Positions 14,060-22,275 of a stretch of 64,000 bases of DNA are shown here, in pieces. The notes under the pieces are model-generated. The model did not search any database. It was given only the letters and a program-made list of their open reading frames with translations, and was not told the DNA's origin. The stretch is from the NCBI RefSeq assembly GCF_030264295.1, contig NZ_CP127173.1, positions 3,293,501 to 3,357,500 on the forward strand. Reading direction: 5' to 3'. Each line of letters begins with the position of its first letter. Position 1 is the first letter of the stretch. The translations under genes and the position numbers were made by a program. This DNA comes from Amycolatopsis nalaikhensis. Lineage in GTDB: Bacteria; Actinomycetota; Actinomycetes; Mycobacteriales; Pseudonocardiaceae.

Positions 14060-14639
14060 GCCGGCCGGGTTGCGGGAGCGGAAGAAGGCCAAGACGCGGG
14101 CCGCGATCCAGCGGCACGCGTTGCGGCTGTTCCACGAGCAGGGCTACAGCGCCACGACGGTCGACCAGATCGCGGCCGCGGCGGAGATCTCGCCCAGCAC
14201 CTTCTTCCGGTACTTCCCGACGAAGGAGGCGACGGTCCTCTACGACCCGTTCGACCCGGTGCTCATCGCGGCCGCGCTCGCGCAGCCCGCCGAGCTGAGC
14301 CCGATCGGCGCGCTGCGGGCCACTGTGGACACCATTCGCGAGCAGGTCGCCGGCGAGGAGTGGGAACGTGAACGCCAGCGGCAGATGCTGGTGTTCCGGG
14401 AGCCGGAGCTGCGCACCGCGGTGATGGACAAGTTCGCCGAGGGCATCGACGTGCTGGCCGACCTGGCCGCGCGGCGCACCGGACGGGCGGCGGACGACTT
14501 CGAGGTCCGCAACTGGGCCGGGGCGGTGGTCGGCGTGGTGATGGCCGCCTTCCTCGGCGCCGCGGCGGATCCCGAAGCCGACACCCTGGTGGTCCTCGAC
14601 CGGGCGGTCGCGCACCTCGAGGCCGGCCTGCCGCTCTGA
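14040..14639 (+). CDS. TetR/AcrR-family regulator
   Basis: A 199-residue TetR protein. The N-terminal helix-turn-helix reads GYSATTVDQIAAAAEISPSTFFRYFPTKEA (helix region about 36-65), with the family FxYFxxKE signature. The C-terminal ligand domain matches the AcrR_C type. It overlaps the exporter and should repress it through the palindrome at 12488-12519, relieved by an exported compound (inference from the family). Confidence 0.92.
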   Translation: MTSSPAEPAGLRERKKAKTRAAIQRHALRLFHEQGYSATTVDQIAAAAEISPSTFFRYFPTKEATVLYDPFDPVLIAAALAQPAELSPIGALRATVDTIREQVAGEEWERERQRQMLVFREPELRTAVMDKFAEGIDVLADLAARRTGRAADDFEVRNWAGAVVGVVMAAFLGAAADPEADTLVVLDRAVAHLEAGLPL

Positions 14640-15032
14640 GCTTTTCGCGGAATTGATTTCGCATTTCCGCGTTCACCACGGCGGAACCTTGTGGGTGGCG
14701 GTGCGAGCGTGGGGGACGCCCCGTCTGGAGCAGTCGCGACACGCGGTCCGACGGAGTGATGAAGCTAAACGATCACCGTTTACACCTGTGTGAGTGACCA
14801 AGACGTTCCATAGTGGACGGCTGCTACCTGCGGTGATGATCCGGATCGGTCAGGATGATCTTCAGGGGGACGGGCAAGGTTTCGACGTTAATCAATTGCG
14901 GGCAAGTTCGCTGCCTCCGCATCCGGCACGTAAGGGTTAGAAAACTTCCCCAACCGGTGATCGGGTGGCTTATCTCCGATACGGCGGGTATCGATTTAAC
15001 CCGTCAGGTCTCCCGAGGCCAGGAGGTAAGGA
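14640..15032 (+). promoter_or_regulatory. Long upstream region of a secreted-protein gene
   Basis: About 390 bases without a convincing gene. The AT content is higher than in the surroundings. A small repeat AAACG-ATCAC-CGTTT lies at 14767-14781, and AGGAGGTAAGGA at 15021-15032 is the very strong ribosome site of the next gene. Short frames here have no codon bias. It probably holds a regulated promoter with a long leader. Confidence 0.45.
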
Positions 15033-15557
15033 ATGAAAGGCAAGTTCGGGCGATCCATCGCCCTGGTAGCCGCGAGCAGTCTGCTGGCGGTCGGAATGGC
15101 GGGGATCGCGTCGGCGAGCCCGGACGGGGGCAAGGGTTCCTCCAGCACCCAGGCCCTCGCCGCCAACGTCCTGCAAATGCGTGACGACCTGACCAAGGTG
15201 GCCTACGCGGGCAACGTCGGCGCCACGCGGGCCGACCTGGACCGGCTGAGCCCGGTGCTCGCGGACATCGCGGCGGGGAAGCGCTACACGATCCAGACCG
15301 ACACGCAGCAGCTCGCCGGCCTGGCCAAGGGCCGCGCCGACGAGTCGACCCGGCTGCTGGCCGACCCGAAGGCGACGCCGCGGCAGCTGCCGCCGCTCCC
15401 GCTGCCGCCCATCCCGGACCTGCCCGGCCCGCTGAAGATCGTCAGCGACCTGCTGAAGGCCCTGCTGGGCGCCGTCACCGGCATCCTGGGCGGCCTGCTC
15501 GGCGCCGTGCCGGTGCCGCCGCTGCCGGTACCACCCCTGCCGGTTCCAGGTTCGTAG
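15033..15557 (+). CDS. Secreted protein with proline-rich C-terminus
   Basis: A 174-residue protein with a clear Sec signal peptide (MKGKFGRS, hydrophobic core, cleavage near ASA-SPD at about residue 29). The mature N-terminal part has helical stretches with no cysteine; residues 118-130 and the tail are repeats of P, L and V ([11 protein letters not shown]), a cell-wall-spanning or low-complexity spacer, with a hydrophobic GAVTGILGGLLGAV stretch between. No family is recognised. The strong ribosome site and the terminator that follows suggest good expression. Confidence 0.78.
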   Translation: MKGKFGRSIALVAASSLLAVGMAGIASASPDGGKGSSSTQALAANVLQMRDDLTKVAYAGNVGATRADLDRLSPVLADIAAGKRYTIQTDTQQLAGLAKGRADESTRLLADPKATPRQLPPLPLPPIPDLPGPLKIVSDLLKALLGAVTGILGGLLGAVPVPPLPVPPLPVPGS

Positions 15558-15580
15558 TCCGGCCATCGAAAACAGGGGGG

Positions 15581-15624
15581 CCCGGAGCCCGGCTCGCGGA
15601 CATTTCTCCGCGCCGGGCTCCGGG
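15581..15624. terminator. Terminator between secreted-protein gene and esterase gene
   Basis: CCCGGAGCCCGGC (15581-15593) and GCCGGGCTCCGGG (15612-15624) form a perfect 13-bp stem, extended internally by GCGGA/TCCGC pairing, between two convergent stops. Confidence 0.88.
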
Positions 15625-15632
15625 TTCGTTTG

Positions 15633-16685
15633 TCAGTCCTTCTTGGACAGACCGACCCGCAGCGCGCCCGCCATCTCGGCGAGCGCCTCGCGGAACCGGG
15701 TGCCGACCCCGGTGAAGTTGATGAACCCGTGGATCAGGTCGTCGTGCCGCCGCAGCGCCACGTCGACCCCGGCCTCCGCGAGCTTCTGCGCGTACGCCTC
15801 GCCTTCGTCGCGAAGCGGGTCGAAGCCCGCCGTGACGACCAGTGCCGGCGGCAGGCCGCTCAGGTCGTCGGCGCGCAACGGCGAGAGCCGCGGGTCTTCG
15901 AGGTCCGTGCCCTCCGGCACGTAGTGGCCCTCGAACCACTTCATGTGCACGTCGGTCAGGAACAGGTCTTCGGCGAACAGGTCCTGCGAGCGGTAGCGCT
16001 TCGCGAAGTCCGTCGCCGGGTAGATCAGCAGCTGGAAAGCCGGCGCCGGGCCACCGCGCCGGACGGCCTGCTGCGCGGTCACAGCGGCGAGGTTGCCGCC
16101 CGCGCTGTCCCCGCCGACGGCGATCCGCGCCGGGTCGGCGCCGAGGTCGCTCGCTTTCGCGACCGCGTACTCGAATGCCGCGAGCGCGTCTTCGGTGGCC
16201 GCCGGGAACGGGAACTCCGGCGCCAGCCGGTACTCGATGGACAGCACCCGCACCCCAGCGTGCTTGGCCAGGAACCGGACGGCGTTGTCGTGGCTGGCGC
16301 GGGTGCCGATCACCCAGCCACCGCCGTGGAAGAACACCAGCAGCGGCGACTTCTCGGGCAGCCCGACGGGCGTGTAGAGCGTCGCCGGGAGATCGCCATC
16401 GGGTGTCGGCACGGCGATCTCCCGCACCGAGACGGGCTCGATCGGCTTGCCGCTGACCAGGTGCCTGCCCTGGTCAAGCAGGGCGCGCGACTGTTCGACC
16501 GAGCCGCGGACGAGCTCGGCGCGCGCGATCTTCTGGAGCCGCAGCAGCAGCTGGGCGTCGAGCGCGAGGTCCTGGCCGTCGATGCGCACCGGACGGCCCG
16601 CGGCCAGCCGCCGCACCGGGGTGGGCAGCCAGAACGCCAGCTGGGACGCGGCCGCCTGGACACGGATCGGGAGCGGGATCGCCAT
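15633..16685 (-). CDS. Alpha/beta hydrolase, hormone-sensitive-lipase family
   Basis: A 350-residue esterase. HGGGW (about 118-122) is the oxyanion motif of the HSL group and GDSAGG near 190 carries the catalytic serine; the acid is in DPLRDE near 295 and the histidine in LIHGF near 324. The N-terminal 80 residues are a cap-like extension starting MAIPLPIRVQ. It should hydrolyse short or medium acyl esters in the cytoplasm. A palindrome just upstream (16718-16737) resembles one upstream of the secreted lipase at 34158-35099, suggesting common control. Confidence 0.9.
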   Translation of the reverse strand: MAIPLPIRVQAAASQLAFWLPTPVRRLAAGRPVRIDGQDLALDAQLLLRLQKIARAELVRGSVEQSRALLDQGRHLVSGKPIEPVSVREIAVPTPDGDLPATLYTPVGLPEKSPLLVFFHGGGWVIGTRASHDNAVRFLAKHAGVRVLSIEYRLAPEFPFPAATEDALAAFEYAVAKASDLGADPARIAVGGDSAGGNLAAVTAQQAVRRGGPAPAFQLLIYPATDFAKRYRSQDLFAEDLFLTDVHMKWFEGHYVPEGTDLEDPRLSPLRADDLSGLPPALVVTAGFDPLRDEGEAYAQKLAEAGVDVALRRHDDLIHGFINFTGVGTRFREALAEMAGALRVGLSKKD

Positions 16686-16717
16686 GGTTCCTCCTGAGCG
16701 TCGGTGCCGCCCAGGAC

Positions 16718-16737
16718 GTTACTTGTCAGTAGGTAAC
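16718..16737. promoter_or_regulatory. Palindromic operator upstream of the HSL-type esterase
   Basis: GTTAC and GTAAC flank a core read on the minus strand as CTACTGACAAGTA. The core matches the site at 35112-35130 in most positions (minus-strand ACCTACTG then AGTA). It lies 33-52 bases upstream of the esterase ATG. The style is that of a TetR-family operator; the regulator is not in this window. Confidence 0.55.
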
Positions 16738-16790
16738 AGGTCCAGCGGGGAGGGTGTCCAGCTCGTGGGCCAGGGGCCCGTCGGTAACCG

Positions 16791-17414
16791 TCAATTTCCT
16801 CCCTTGAGGGAACTGATCACTTTGGCTGCGACGGTTTGGGCAGCCTGGCAGGGATCTGCCTTACCCACCTTCGCGCGCGTCTGGGTCACGGTCAGGTCGA
16901 CTGTTGCGTGATCGCTGGTGCCGATGGCCACGGAACAGACTCCCTGGGAACGGAGGTCCGACGTCCCGTAGACGACGGCGGGGAAGCCGTCGATCGGCGC
17001 GAGGGGCTCGAACAGCTTGTAGTTCGTTCCCCGTGCGCGGTAGACACCCGTCAGTCCGAGGTTGTCGTCAGGCGGCGAAAAGATGACGTGGACGCTGGCA
17101 CCCGAGCCGTCGGCCGGATCCCAGCCGCAGGTGGGACCCGCAGGTGCGTTGAGGTCCGGTTTCGGTGTCACAGGTCCGCCGAACACTTCGGTCACCTGGG
17201 AATCGGTCAACGCGGAACACGGTTCCGAGGCGAACCGTGCGGTGTCGATCGGTGACTCCACCTCGGGAACGCCCGGACCGGGTACGTCCGCGCTCGTACC
17301 GGATGTCTCGGCCGAACTGGGCGTGTTGACGGGAGAAGCCGTGCCCGACGTCTCCGGCGAACACGCCGAAAGAACGAGAGACCCGACGCAGGCCAAGAGC
17401 AGGACACGGCGCAC
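16791..17414 (-). CDS. DUF3558-family lipoprotein
   Basis: A 207-residue secreted lipoprotein: signal MRRVLLLACVG, lipobox LSAC with cysteine near 18, then a Ser/Thr/Pro linker (20-55) and a DUF3558 domain. Family signs are the PCSALTDSQV stretch, CGWDP, the GFPAVVYG segment and paired cysteines. DUF3558 lipoproteins are abundant in Pseudonocardiaceae, with no assigned function. The GTG start overlaps the TAG of an upstream reading frame by one base (TAGTG), but that upstream gene is broken. Confidence 0.88.
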   Translation of the reverse strand: MRRVLLLACVGSLVLSACSPETSGTASPVNTPSSAETSGTSADVPGPGVPEVESPIDTARFASEPCSALTDSQVTEVFGGPVTPKPDLNAPAGPTCGWDPADGSGASVHVIFSPPDDNLGLTGVYRARGTNYKLFEPLAPIDGFPAVVYGTSDLRSQGVCSVAIGTSDHATVDLTVTQTRAKVGKADPCQAAQTVAAKVISSLKGGN

Positions 17415-17706
17415 TAGAGGATGCCTTTCGTGGTGTTGCCGACTTCGGTGGCGTGGGTTTCATCGGCAGTCGCGTACTTGCCCAGCGCGGCGACGAACTT
17501 GTCGGCCATCGCGTCGCAGTAGTTCGCCCGCTGCACCAGGGTTTCGGCCAACGCGTTGCCCGAGGCTCGGATCAGCTCGGCGTTACCGCCGCTGGCGTAC
17601 TCCAGACCCGGTCCTCGGTGTCACCGGCTGTTGCGGTGCCCGGTGTGTCCCCGGGTCGTACACCGGTGGCTGCCCCTCAGGCATCGCTCACCGCCGTTGT
17701 CGTCAT
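17414..17706 (-). pseudogene. Broken gene upstream of the DUF3558 lipoprotein
   Basis: ATG 17704-17706 has a fine ribosome site (AGGGGAG) and begins MTTTAVSDA, but a TGA follows at codon 10. A different frame, closed upstream by another stop, encodes a convincing helical C-terminus (LEYASGGNAELIRASGN through GNTTKGIL) ending at TAG 17414-17416, coupled to the lipoprotein start. The 293-base span is not a multiple of three, so at least one indel separates the parts. The helical tail resembles the small alpha-helical partners often encoded next to DUF3558 genes (inference). It is either a decayed gene or a sequence error. Confidence 0.6.
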
Positions 17707-17921
17707 CAGCTCTCCCCTAGCCTCGCAGTGTGCTCCACCCCGGGCACCCTGCGTATCCGACGAATCGCAGATTACCAGCGTTCCCACCCGGACCAGGGAG
17801 AACGAAGACCGCGGCCTCGTTCAGGTGAGCTGCCGCGGTTCGCCGGGCAGGGCTGCTGTGACCAGGACCTCGGTCCCAGAGTCTGGTCCTCCAGTTAACT
17901 AGAGGGGTTAGCCTGGAAGGC

Positions 17922-18494
17922 GTGACTTCAGCCAGGACGGTCAACGTGCTCGGGATCGGCGGCTCTCTGCGCGAGGGCTCGCAGTCCGAGCGCGCGCTGC
18001 AGATCGCGCTCGCCGGCGCGGCTGAAGCCGGTGTCCGCACGCGGATGCTCACCGGGCCCGAGCTGGTGCTGCCCTTCTACGACGCCGGTGAGCCGGATCG
18101 CGACGAACGCGCGAAGCGGCTCGTCGAAGCCGTCCGGGAGGCTGACGGGCTCATCGTCGTCTCGCCCGGCTACCACGGTGCCCTGTCCGGCCTGGTCAAG
18201 AACGCCCTGGACTACGTCGAGGACCTGCGTGACGACCCCCGTCCCTACCTCGACGGCCGCGCGGTTGGTCTCGCCGCCGTCGCCTATGGCTGGCAGGCCG
18301 CGGTCACCACGCTCGAACAGCTCCGCACGATCACGCACGCGCTGCGCGGCTGGGCCACCCCACTGGGTGGTTCGATCAACTCCGCCGAGACGAAGTTCGA
18401 CGACGCCGGCGGCGCGTCCGACCTGAAGAGCGTTCGCACCCTGCGCCTGATCGGGCGGCAGGTGGCCGAATTCGCCGTGACGCGCACCGCATGA
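17922..18494 (+). CDS. NAD(P)H-dependent FMN reductase
   Basis: A 190-residue flavodoxin-like reductase. GIGGSLREGSQSERAL (about 11-26) is the FMN phosphate loop, and SPGYHGALSGLVKNALDY (about 85-102) is the signature of the NADPH-dependent FMN reductase (SsuE/ArsH/azoreductase) family. It supplies reduced flavin or reduces quinones. GTG 17922 is preceded by GGAAGG. It stands alone downstream of a gap whose AT-rich GTTAACTA stretch at about 17894 may be the promoter. Confidence 0.9.
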   Translation: MTSARTVNVLGIGGSLREGSQSERALQIALAGAAEAGVRTRMLTGPELVLPFYDAGEPDRDERAKRLVEAVREADGLIVVSPGYHGALSGLVKNALDYVEDLRDDPRPYLDGRAVGLAAVAYGWQAAVTTLEQLRTITHALRGWATPLGGSINSAETKFDDAGGASDLKSVRTLRLIGRQVAEFAVTRTA

Positions 18495-18628
18495 AGTTTC
18501 GCCGAAGTCGCTCCGGGTAACCGTTCGGAGTGATGCCTGCCATGTGGGGGCACTGTTCCGCGGCTGCGGAATGTTGTGCTCAGTGAGACGCTCGCTGTGG
18601 AGCGTCCGGAACCGAAGGCAGGCAGAGC

Positions 18629-19051
18629 ATGGGGCAGGCGATCTACACGGCGGTGGCGACGGCGCGCGGTGACGGCCGCAACGGCGAGGTGACCTCGTCC
18701 GACGGCGTCATCGACGAGTCGCTGGCCATCCCGAAGGAGATGGGCGGCCCCGGCGGGGACAAGACCAACCCCGAACAGCTCTTCGCCGCGGGCTACTCCG
18801 CGTGCTTCCACAGCGCGCTGCAGCTGGTCGCCCGCCAGGCCAAGGTGCCGCTGAACGGCTCGACCGTCACCGCGGAGGTCAGCGTGCTCAAGCAGGAGGT
18901 CGGGTTCGGCCTCGGCGTCGCGCTGAACGTCTCCCTGCCGGGCCTCGAGCAGGCCCAGGCCGACCAGCTCGTCGAGCAGGCCCACCAGGTCTGCCCGTAC
19001 TCCAACGCGACCCGCGGCAACATCGAGGTCGCCCTCTCCGCCACCGTCTGA
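18629..19051 (+). CDS. ohr: Organic hydroperoxide resistance protein (Ohr)
   Basis: A 140-residue Ohr/OsmC thiol peroxidase reducing organic hydroperoxides. The first redox cysteine lies in AGYSACFHSAL (near residue 59) and the second in HQVCPYSNATRGN (near 123), the exact Ohr arrangement. No MarR-type OhrR is adjacent. It precedes dps by 32 bases, so the two stress genes may be cotranscribed. Confidence 0.94.
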   Translation: MGQAIYTAVATARGDGRNGEVTSSDGVIDESLAIPKEMGGPGGDKTNPEQLFAAGYSACFHSALQLVARQAKVPLNGSTVTAEVSVLKQEVGFGLGVALNVSLPGLEQAQADQLVEQAHQVCPYSNATRGNIEVALSATV

Positions 19052-19083
19052 CCGCCCCGCCACTGAGGAAAGGAACACCAGAG

Positions 19084-19561
19084 ATGAGCACCTCTCCGAT
19101 CAAGAGCCCGCTGTCCGAGGCCGACAAGGAGATCACCGGCAACGCCCTGCAGGCGACGCTGGTCGACCTGGTCGACCTCTCCCTCATCGCGAAGCAGGCG
19201 CACTGGAACGTCGTCGGCCCGAACTTCCGCAGCGCGCACCTGCAGCTCGACGAGCTCGTCAACACCGCGCGCCAGTACGTCGACGAGGTCGCCGAGCGCG
19301 CCAACGCCATCGGCATCTCGCCGAACGGCAAGGCGAAGACCGTCGTCGAGAAGCTCGGGCGTGCCCGAGTACCCCGACAACTGGCAGTCCGTGGAGTCCA
19401 CGGTCGCCGCGATCGTCGACATCCTCGCCGCGCTCATCGAGCGGCTGCGCCAGCGCATCGACGAGACCGACAAGAGCGACCTCGTGACGCAGGACCTGCT
19501 GATCGAGATCACCCGCGCGCTCGAAGAGGCGCACTGGATGTGGCAGGCCCAGCAGGCTTGA
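19084..19561 (+). pseudogene. dps: DNA-protection protein Dps, frameshifted
   Basis: The first frame (ATG 19084) gives a typical Dps N-terminus with the ferroxidase residues of KQAHWNVVGPNFRSAHLQLDEL (H about 39, D about 55). After VVEK at 19353 the frame is lost; the rest (VPEYPDNWQSVEST through EEAHWMWQAQQ) continues in the +1 frame to 19561. Removing one A at 19351-19352 turns GAGAAGCTC into GAGAGCTC and restores a full 158-residue Dps. The first frame otherwise runs on through the terminator to 19806. Four other genes here are broken by the same A in GAGCTC, so a systematic error is likely. Dps would store iron and shield DNA. Confidence 0.88.
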
Positions 19562-19568
19562 TTTTTCG

Positions 19569-19608
19569 CGCGAAAGGGGTCGTTCCGGACGGGACGGCCC
19601 CTTTCGCG
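19569..19608 (+). terminator. Terminator after dps
   Basis: CGCGAAAGGGG (19569-19579) and CCCCTTTCGCG (19598-19608) form an 11-bp perfect stem with further pairing inside, eight bases after the dps stop and before the gadB promoter. Confidence 0.85.
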
Positions 19609-19634
19609 TTGCCGGGCTCAGTACGTTCGGTGGC

Positions 19635-21023
19635 ATGGTCTTGCATCAGGGGAAAGCCGACCGCCCGGACCGCGCCGGCGGCACGAATCCGATGTACGCC
19701 GGGGCGAACCCGGCGCTGGCGGCGAGCTTCGTCATGCCGCACGACAAGCTGCGCGACGACCCGCTGCCGCCGGACACCGCCCTGCAGCTGGTGCGCGACG
19801 AGCTGATGCTCGACGGCAACGCGCGGCTCAACCTCGCCACGTTCGTCACGACGTGGATGGAGCCGCAGGCGCGCGAGCTGATGGCCGAGTGCGTCGACAA
19901 GAACATGATCGACAAGGACGAGTACCCGCAGACGGCTGAGCTCGAGCGCCGCTGCGTGAACATCCTCGCCGACCTGTGGCACGCGCCGGACCCCACGGAC
20001 GTCATGGGCTGCTCGACGACCGGGTCGTCGGAGGCCTGCATGCTCGCCGGGATGGCGTTGAAGCGGCGCTGGTCCCGCCTCGGCCGGAGCGGGAAGCCGA
20101 ACCTCGTGATGGGCGCGAACGTCCAGGTTTGCTGGGAAAAGTTCTGCGAGTACTGGGAAGTCGAGCCGCGGCTGGTCCCGATGGAGGGCGACCGGTACCA
20201 CCTCGGCCCCGAAGAGGCGGTGGCGCGCTGTGACGAGAACACGATCGGCGTGGTCGCGATCCTCGGCTCGACGTTCGACGGCAGCTACGAGCCGGTCGCG
20301 GAGATCGCGGCGGCGCTGGACGCCCTGCAGGAGCGCTCCGGCTGGGACATCCCGGTGCACGTCGACGGCGCGTCGGGCGCCATGATCGCGCCCTTCCTCG
20401 ACGAGGACCTGGAGTGGGACTTCCGGCTGCCGCGGGTGGCGTCGATCAACACGTCGGGCCACAAGTACGGGCTCGTGTACCCGGGCGTCGGCTGGGTGCT
20501 CTGGCGAGACCAGGCCGCGCTGCCGTCCGAGCTGGTGTTCAACGTGAACTACCTGGGCGGCGACATGCCGACGTTCGCGCTGAACTTCTCCCGCCCGGGC
20601 GCGGAGGTCGCGGCCCAGTACTACACGTTCGTGCGTCTCGGCCGCGAAGGGTTCCGCGCGGTGCACCAGGCTTCACGAGACGTCGCGACGCACCTTTCGT
20701 CCGGTATCGAGGCGCTCGGGCCCTTCTCGTTGCTGACCCGCGGGGACCAGCTGCCGGTGTTCGCGTTCACGACAGGCGCGGACGCGGGCTTCGACGTCTT
20801 CGACGTGTCCCGGCGGCTGCGCGAGCGGGGCTGGCTGGTGCCCGCGTACACGTTCCCGGAGAACCGGACGGACCTGGCCGTGCTGCGGATCGTCGTCCGC
20901 AACGGCTTCACGCACGACTTGGCGGACCTGCTGCTGGCCGACCTCGCGCGGGTGTTGCCGGAGTTGGAGAAGGAGGGCGGCCGCCCGAAGGACCCGGCAA
21001 AGGCGACCGCGTTCCACCACTAG
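19635..21023 (+). CDS. gadB: Glutamate decarboxylase
   Basis: A 462-residue PLP enzyme converting glutamate to GABA with proton use. Landmarks: GCSTTGSSEA (about 118-127), HVDGASGAM near 240, and TSGHKYG with the PLP lysine near 277; the chain ends with a PAKATAFHH tail, as in GAD proteins where the C-terminal histidine takes part in pH control. Length is normal (about 460). No gadC antiporter is adjacent, so a stand-alone acid-stress or GABA-shunt role is likely. Its stop shares CTAG with the convergent flavin oxidoreductase. Confidence 0.95.
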   Translation: MVLHQGKADRPDRAGGTNPMYAGANPALAASFVMPHDKLRDDPLPPDTALQLVRDELMLDGNARLNLATFVTTWMEPQARELMAECVDKNMIDKDEYPQTAELERRCVNILADLWHAPDPTDVMGCSTTGSSEACMLAGMALKRRWSRLGRSGKPNLVMGANVQVCWEKFCEYWEVEPRLVPMEGDRYHLGPEEAVARCDENTIGVVAILGSTFDGSYEPVAEIAAALDALQERSGWDIPVHVDGASGAMIAPFLDEDLEWDFRLPRVASINTSGHKYGLVYPGVGWVLWRDQAALPSELVFNVNYLGGDMPTFALNFSRPGAEVAAQYYTFVRLGREGFRAVHQASRDVATHLSSGIEALGPFSLLTRGDQLPVFAFTTGADAGFDVFDVSRRLRERGWLVPAYTFPENRTDLAVLRIVVRNGFTHDLADLLLADLARVLPELEKEGGRPKDPAKATAFHH

Positions 21024-22081
21024 TGCCAGGACTTGGCGCGGGCGTACTGGTCGGGCCAGCGCACGTCGGCGTCGAGGACGTTCGCCGCGCGCAGCGGCCA
21101 GTGCGGGTCCCGCAGCAGCGCGCGGGCGAGGAACACGACGTCGGCCTGGTCGTTCGCGACGATCTCCTCGGCCTGGTGCGGATCTGTGATCATGCCGACG
21201 GCGCCGGTCGGGAGGCCGGTTTCGGCGCGGATCCGCTCGGCGAACGGGACTTGGTAGCCGGGGCCGACCGGGATGTCCGGGTTGGGGGTGTTCCCGCCGC
21301 TCGAGGTGTCGATGAGGTCGATGCCGCGCTCGGCGAGGAGCTTCGCCAGGCGGACGGACTCGTCGAGGGTCCAGCCGCCCTCGGTCCAGTCGGTGGCGCT
21401 CAGGCGGGCGAAGAGGGGAACGTTCGTGCGGGCCCGGACCGCGTCGGCGATCTCGAGCGCGAGCCGGGTGCGGCCCTCGAAGTCGCCGCCGTAGCGGTCG
21501 GTGCGGGAGTTCGACAGCGGGGAGAGGAACTGGTGCACGAGGTAGCCGTGCGCGAAGTGCAGTTCGAGGACGTCGAAGCCGACGCCGACCGCTCGTTCCG
21601 CCGCGTCCGCGAAGGCCGCGGGGAGGGCGCTGACCTCGTCGGTGGTGAGGGGCCGCGCCGGGGCGTAGGTGCCGAAGGGCTGGGCATCGGCGCCGACGCT
21701 CTGCCAGCCGCCGTCTTCGGGCGGCACGCTGCCGGGGCCTTCCCACGGCCGCCGCGTCGAGCCTTTGCGCCCGGCGTGGGCGAGCTGCATGCCGATGGCG
21801 GTGCCCTGGCCGTGCACGAAGCCGACGATCTTCTTCCACGCCTCGGCGTGGGCGTCGGACCAGATGCCGGTGTCCTGCGGGCTGATCCGGCCTTCGGGGG
21901 TCACGGCCGTCGCTTCGGTCATGACGAGCCCGGCGCCACCGGTGGCGAACTGGCCGAGGTGCACGAGGTGCCAATCGCCGGGCAGGCCGTCGACGGCGGA
22001 GTACTGGCACATCGGCGACACCCAGGCGCGGTTCGGCAGGGTGAGGCCGCGGACGGTGATCGGGCTGAAGAGTCGGCTCAC
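21020..22081 (-). CDS. Old-yellow-enzyme-type NADH:flavin oxidoreductase
   Basis: A TIM-barrel FMN ene-reductase of about 353 residues in the YqjM/xenobiotic-reductase class. SPMCQYSA (about 22-29) has the redox-tuning cysteine of that class; HAGRKGS and HFAHGYLVHQFLSPLSNSRTDRYGG hold the substrate histidines and the signature; the FLARALLRDPHWP tail contacts FMN phosphate. GTG 22081 (VSRLFSPITVRG) is chosen because the family starts there; the open frame continues to 22246 only by running through a palindromic repeat. It reduces activated alkenes or nitro compounds. Confidence 0.9.
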   Translation of the reverse strand: MSRLFSPITVRGLTLPNRAWVSPMCQYSAVDGLPGDWHLVHLGQFATGGAGLVMTEATAVTPEGRISPQDTGIWSDAHAEAWKKIVGFVHGQGTAIGMQLAHAGRKGSTRRPWEGPGSVPPEDGGWQSVGADAQPFGTYAPARPLTTDEVSALPAAFADAAERAVGVGFDVLELHFAHGYLVHQFLSPLSNSRTDRYGGDFEGRTRLALEIADAVRARTNVPLFARLSATDWTEGGWTLDESVRLAKLLAERGIDLIDTSSGGNTPNPDIPVGPGYQVPFAERIRAETGLPTGAVGMITDPHQAEEIVANDQADVVFLARALLRDPHWPLRAANVLDADVRWPDQYARAKSWH

Positions 22082-22096
22082 GTCTGGATCAACGAC

Positions 22097-22244
22097 ACGT
22101 GCCCGGCGTCTCTTCCCACCCCGGCCCCAAGCGCCCCAATGTGGCCTTCGGTGCGTCAGACGCACCGAAGGCCGCCTTGGGTGCGTCTGACGCAACCAAG
22201 GCCACATTGGGGCGCTTACGTGCTTGGCGTCTCTTCCCGTCGCC
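22097..22244. repeat. Composite palindromic element flanked by imperfect direct repeats
   Basis: Outer arms AAGCGCCCCAATGTGGCCTT (22129-22148) and its exact complement (22198-22217) enclose two further small hairpins built on GGTGCGTC-A-GACGCACC and GGTGCGTC-TGACGCAACC. Outside, ACGTGCCCGGCGTCTCTTCC (22097) recurs as ACGTGCTTGGCGTCTCTTCC (22218), a 21-base direct repeat (with the following C) with two mismatches. It lies between the divergent flavoenzyme and TIGR03085 genes. Confidence 0.8.
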
Positions 22245-22275
22245 ACCTGCGCTACCGGCGGGTAACCTCGGCTCC

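Noticed and set aside
14855..15184. A frame of 109 codons before the secreted-protein gene
   Set aside because: It overlaps the strong ribosome site and start of the secreted protein in another frame and has no codon bias of a gene.
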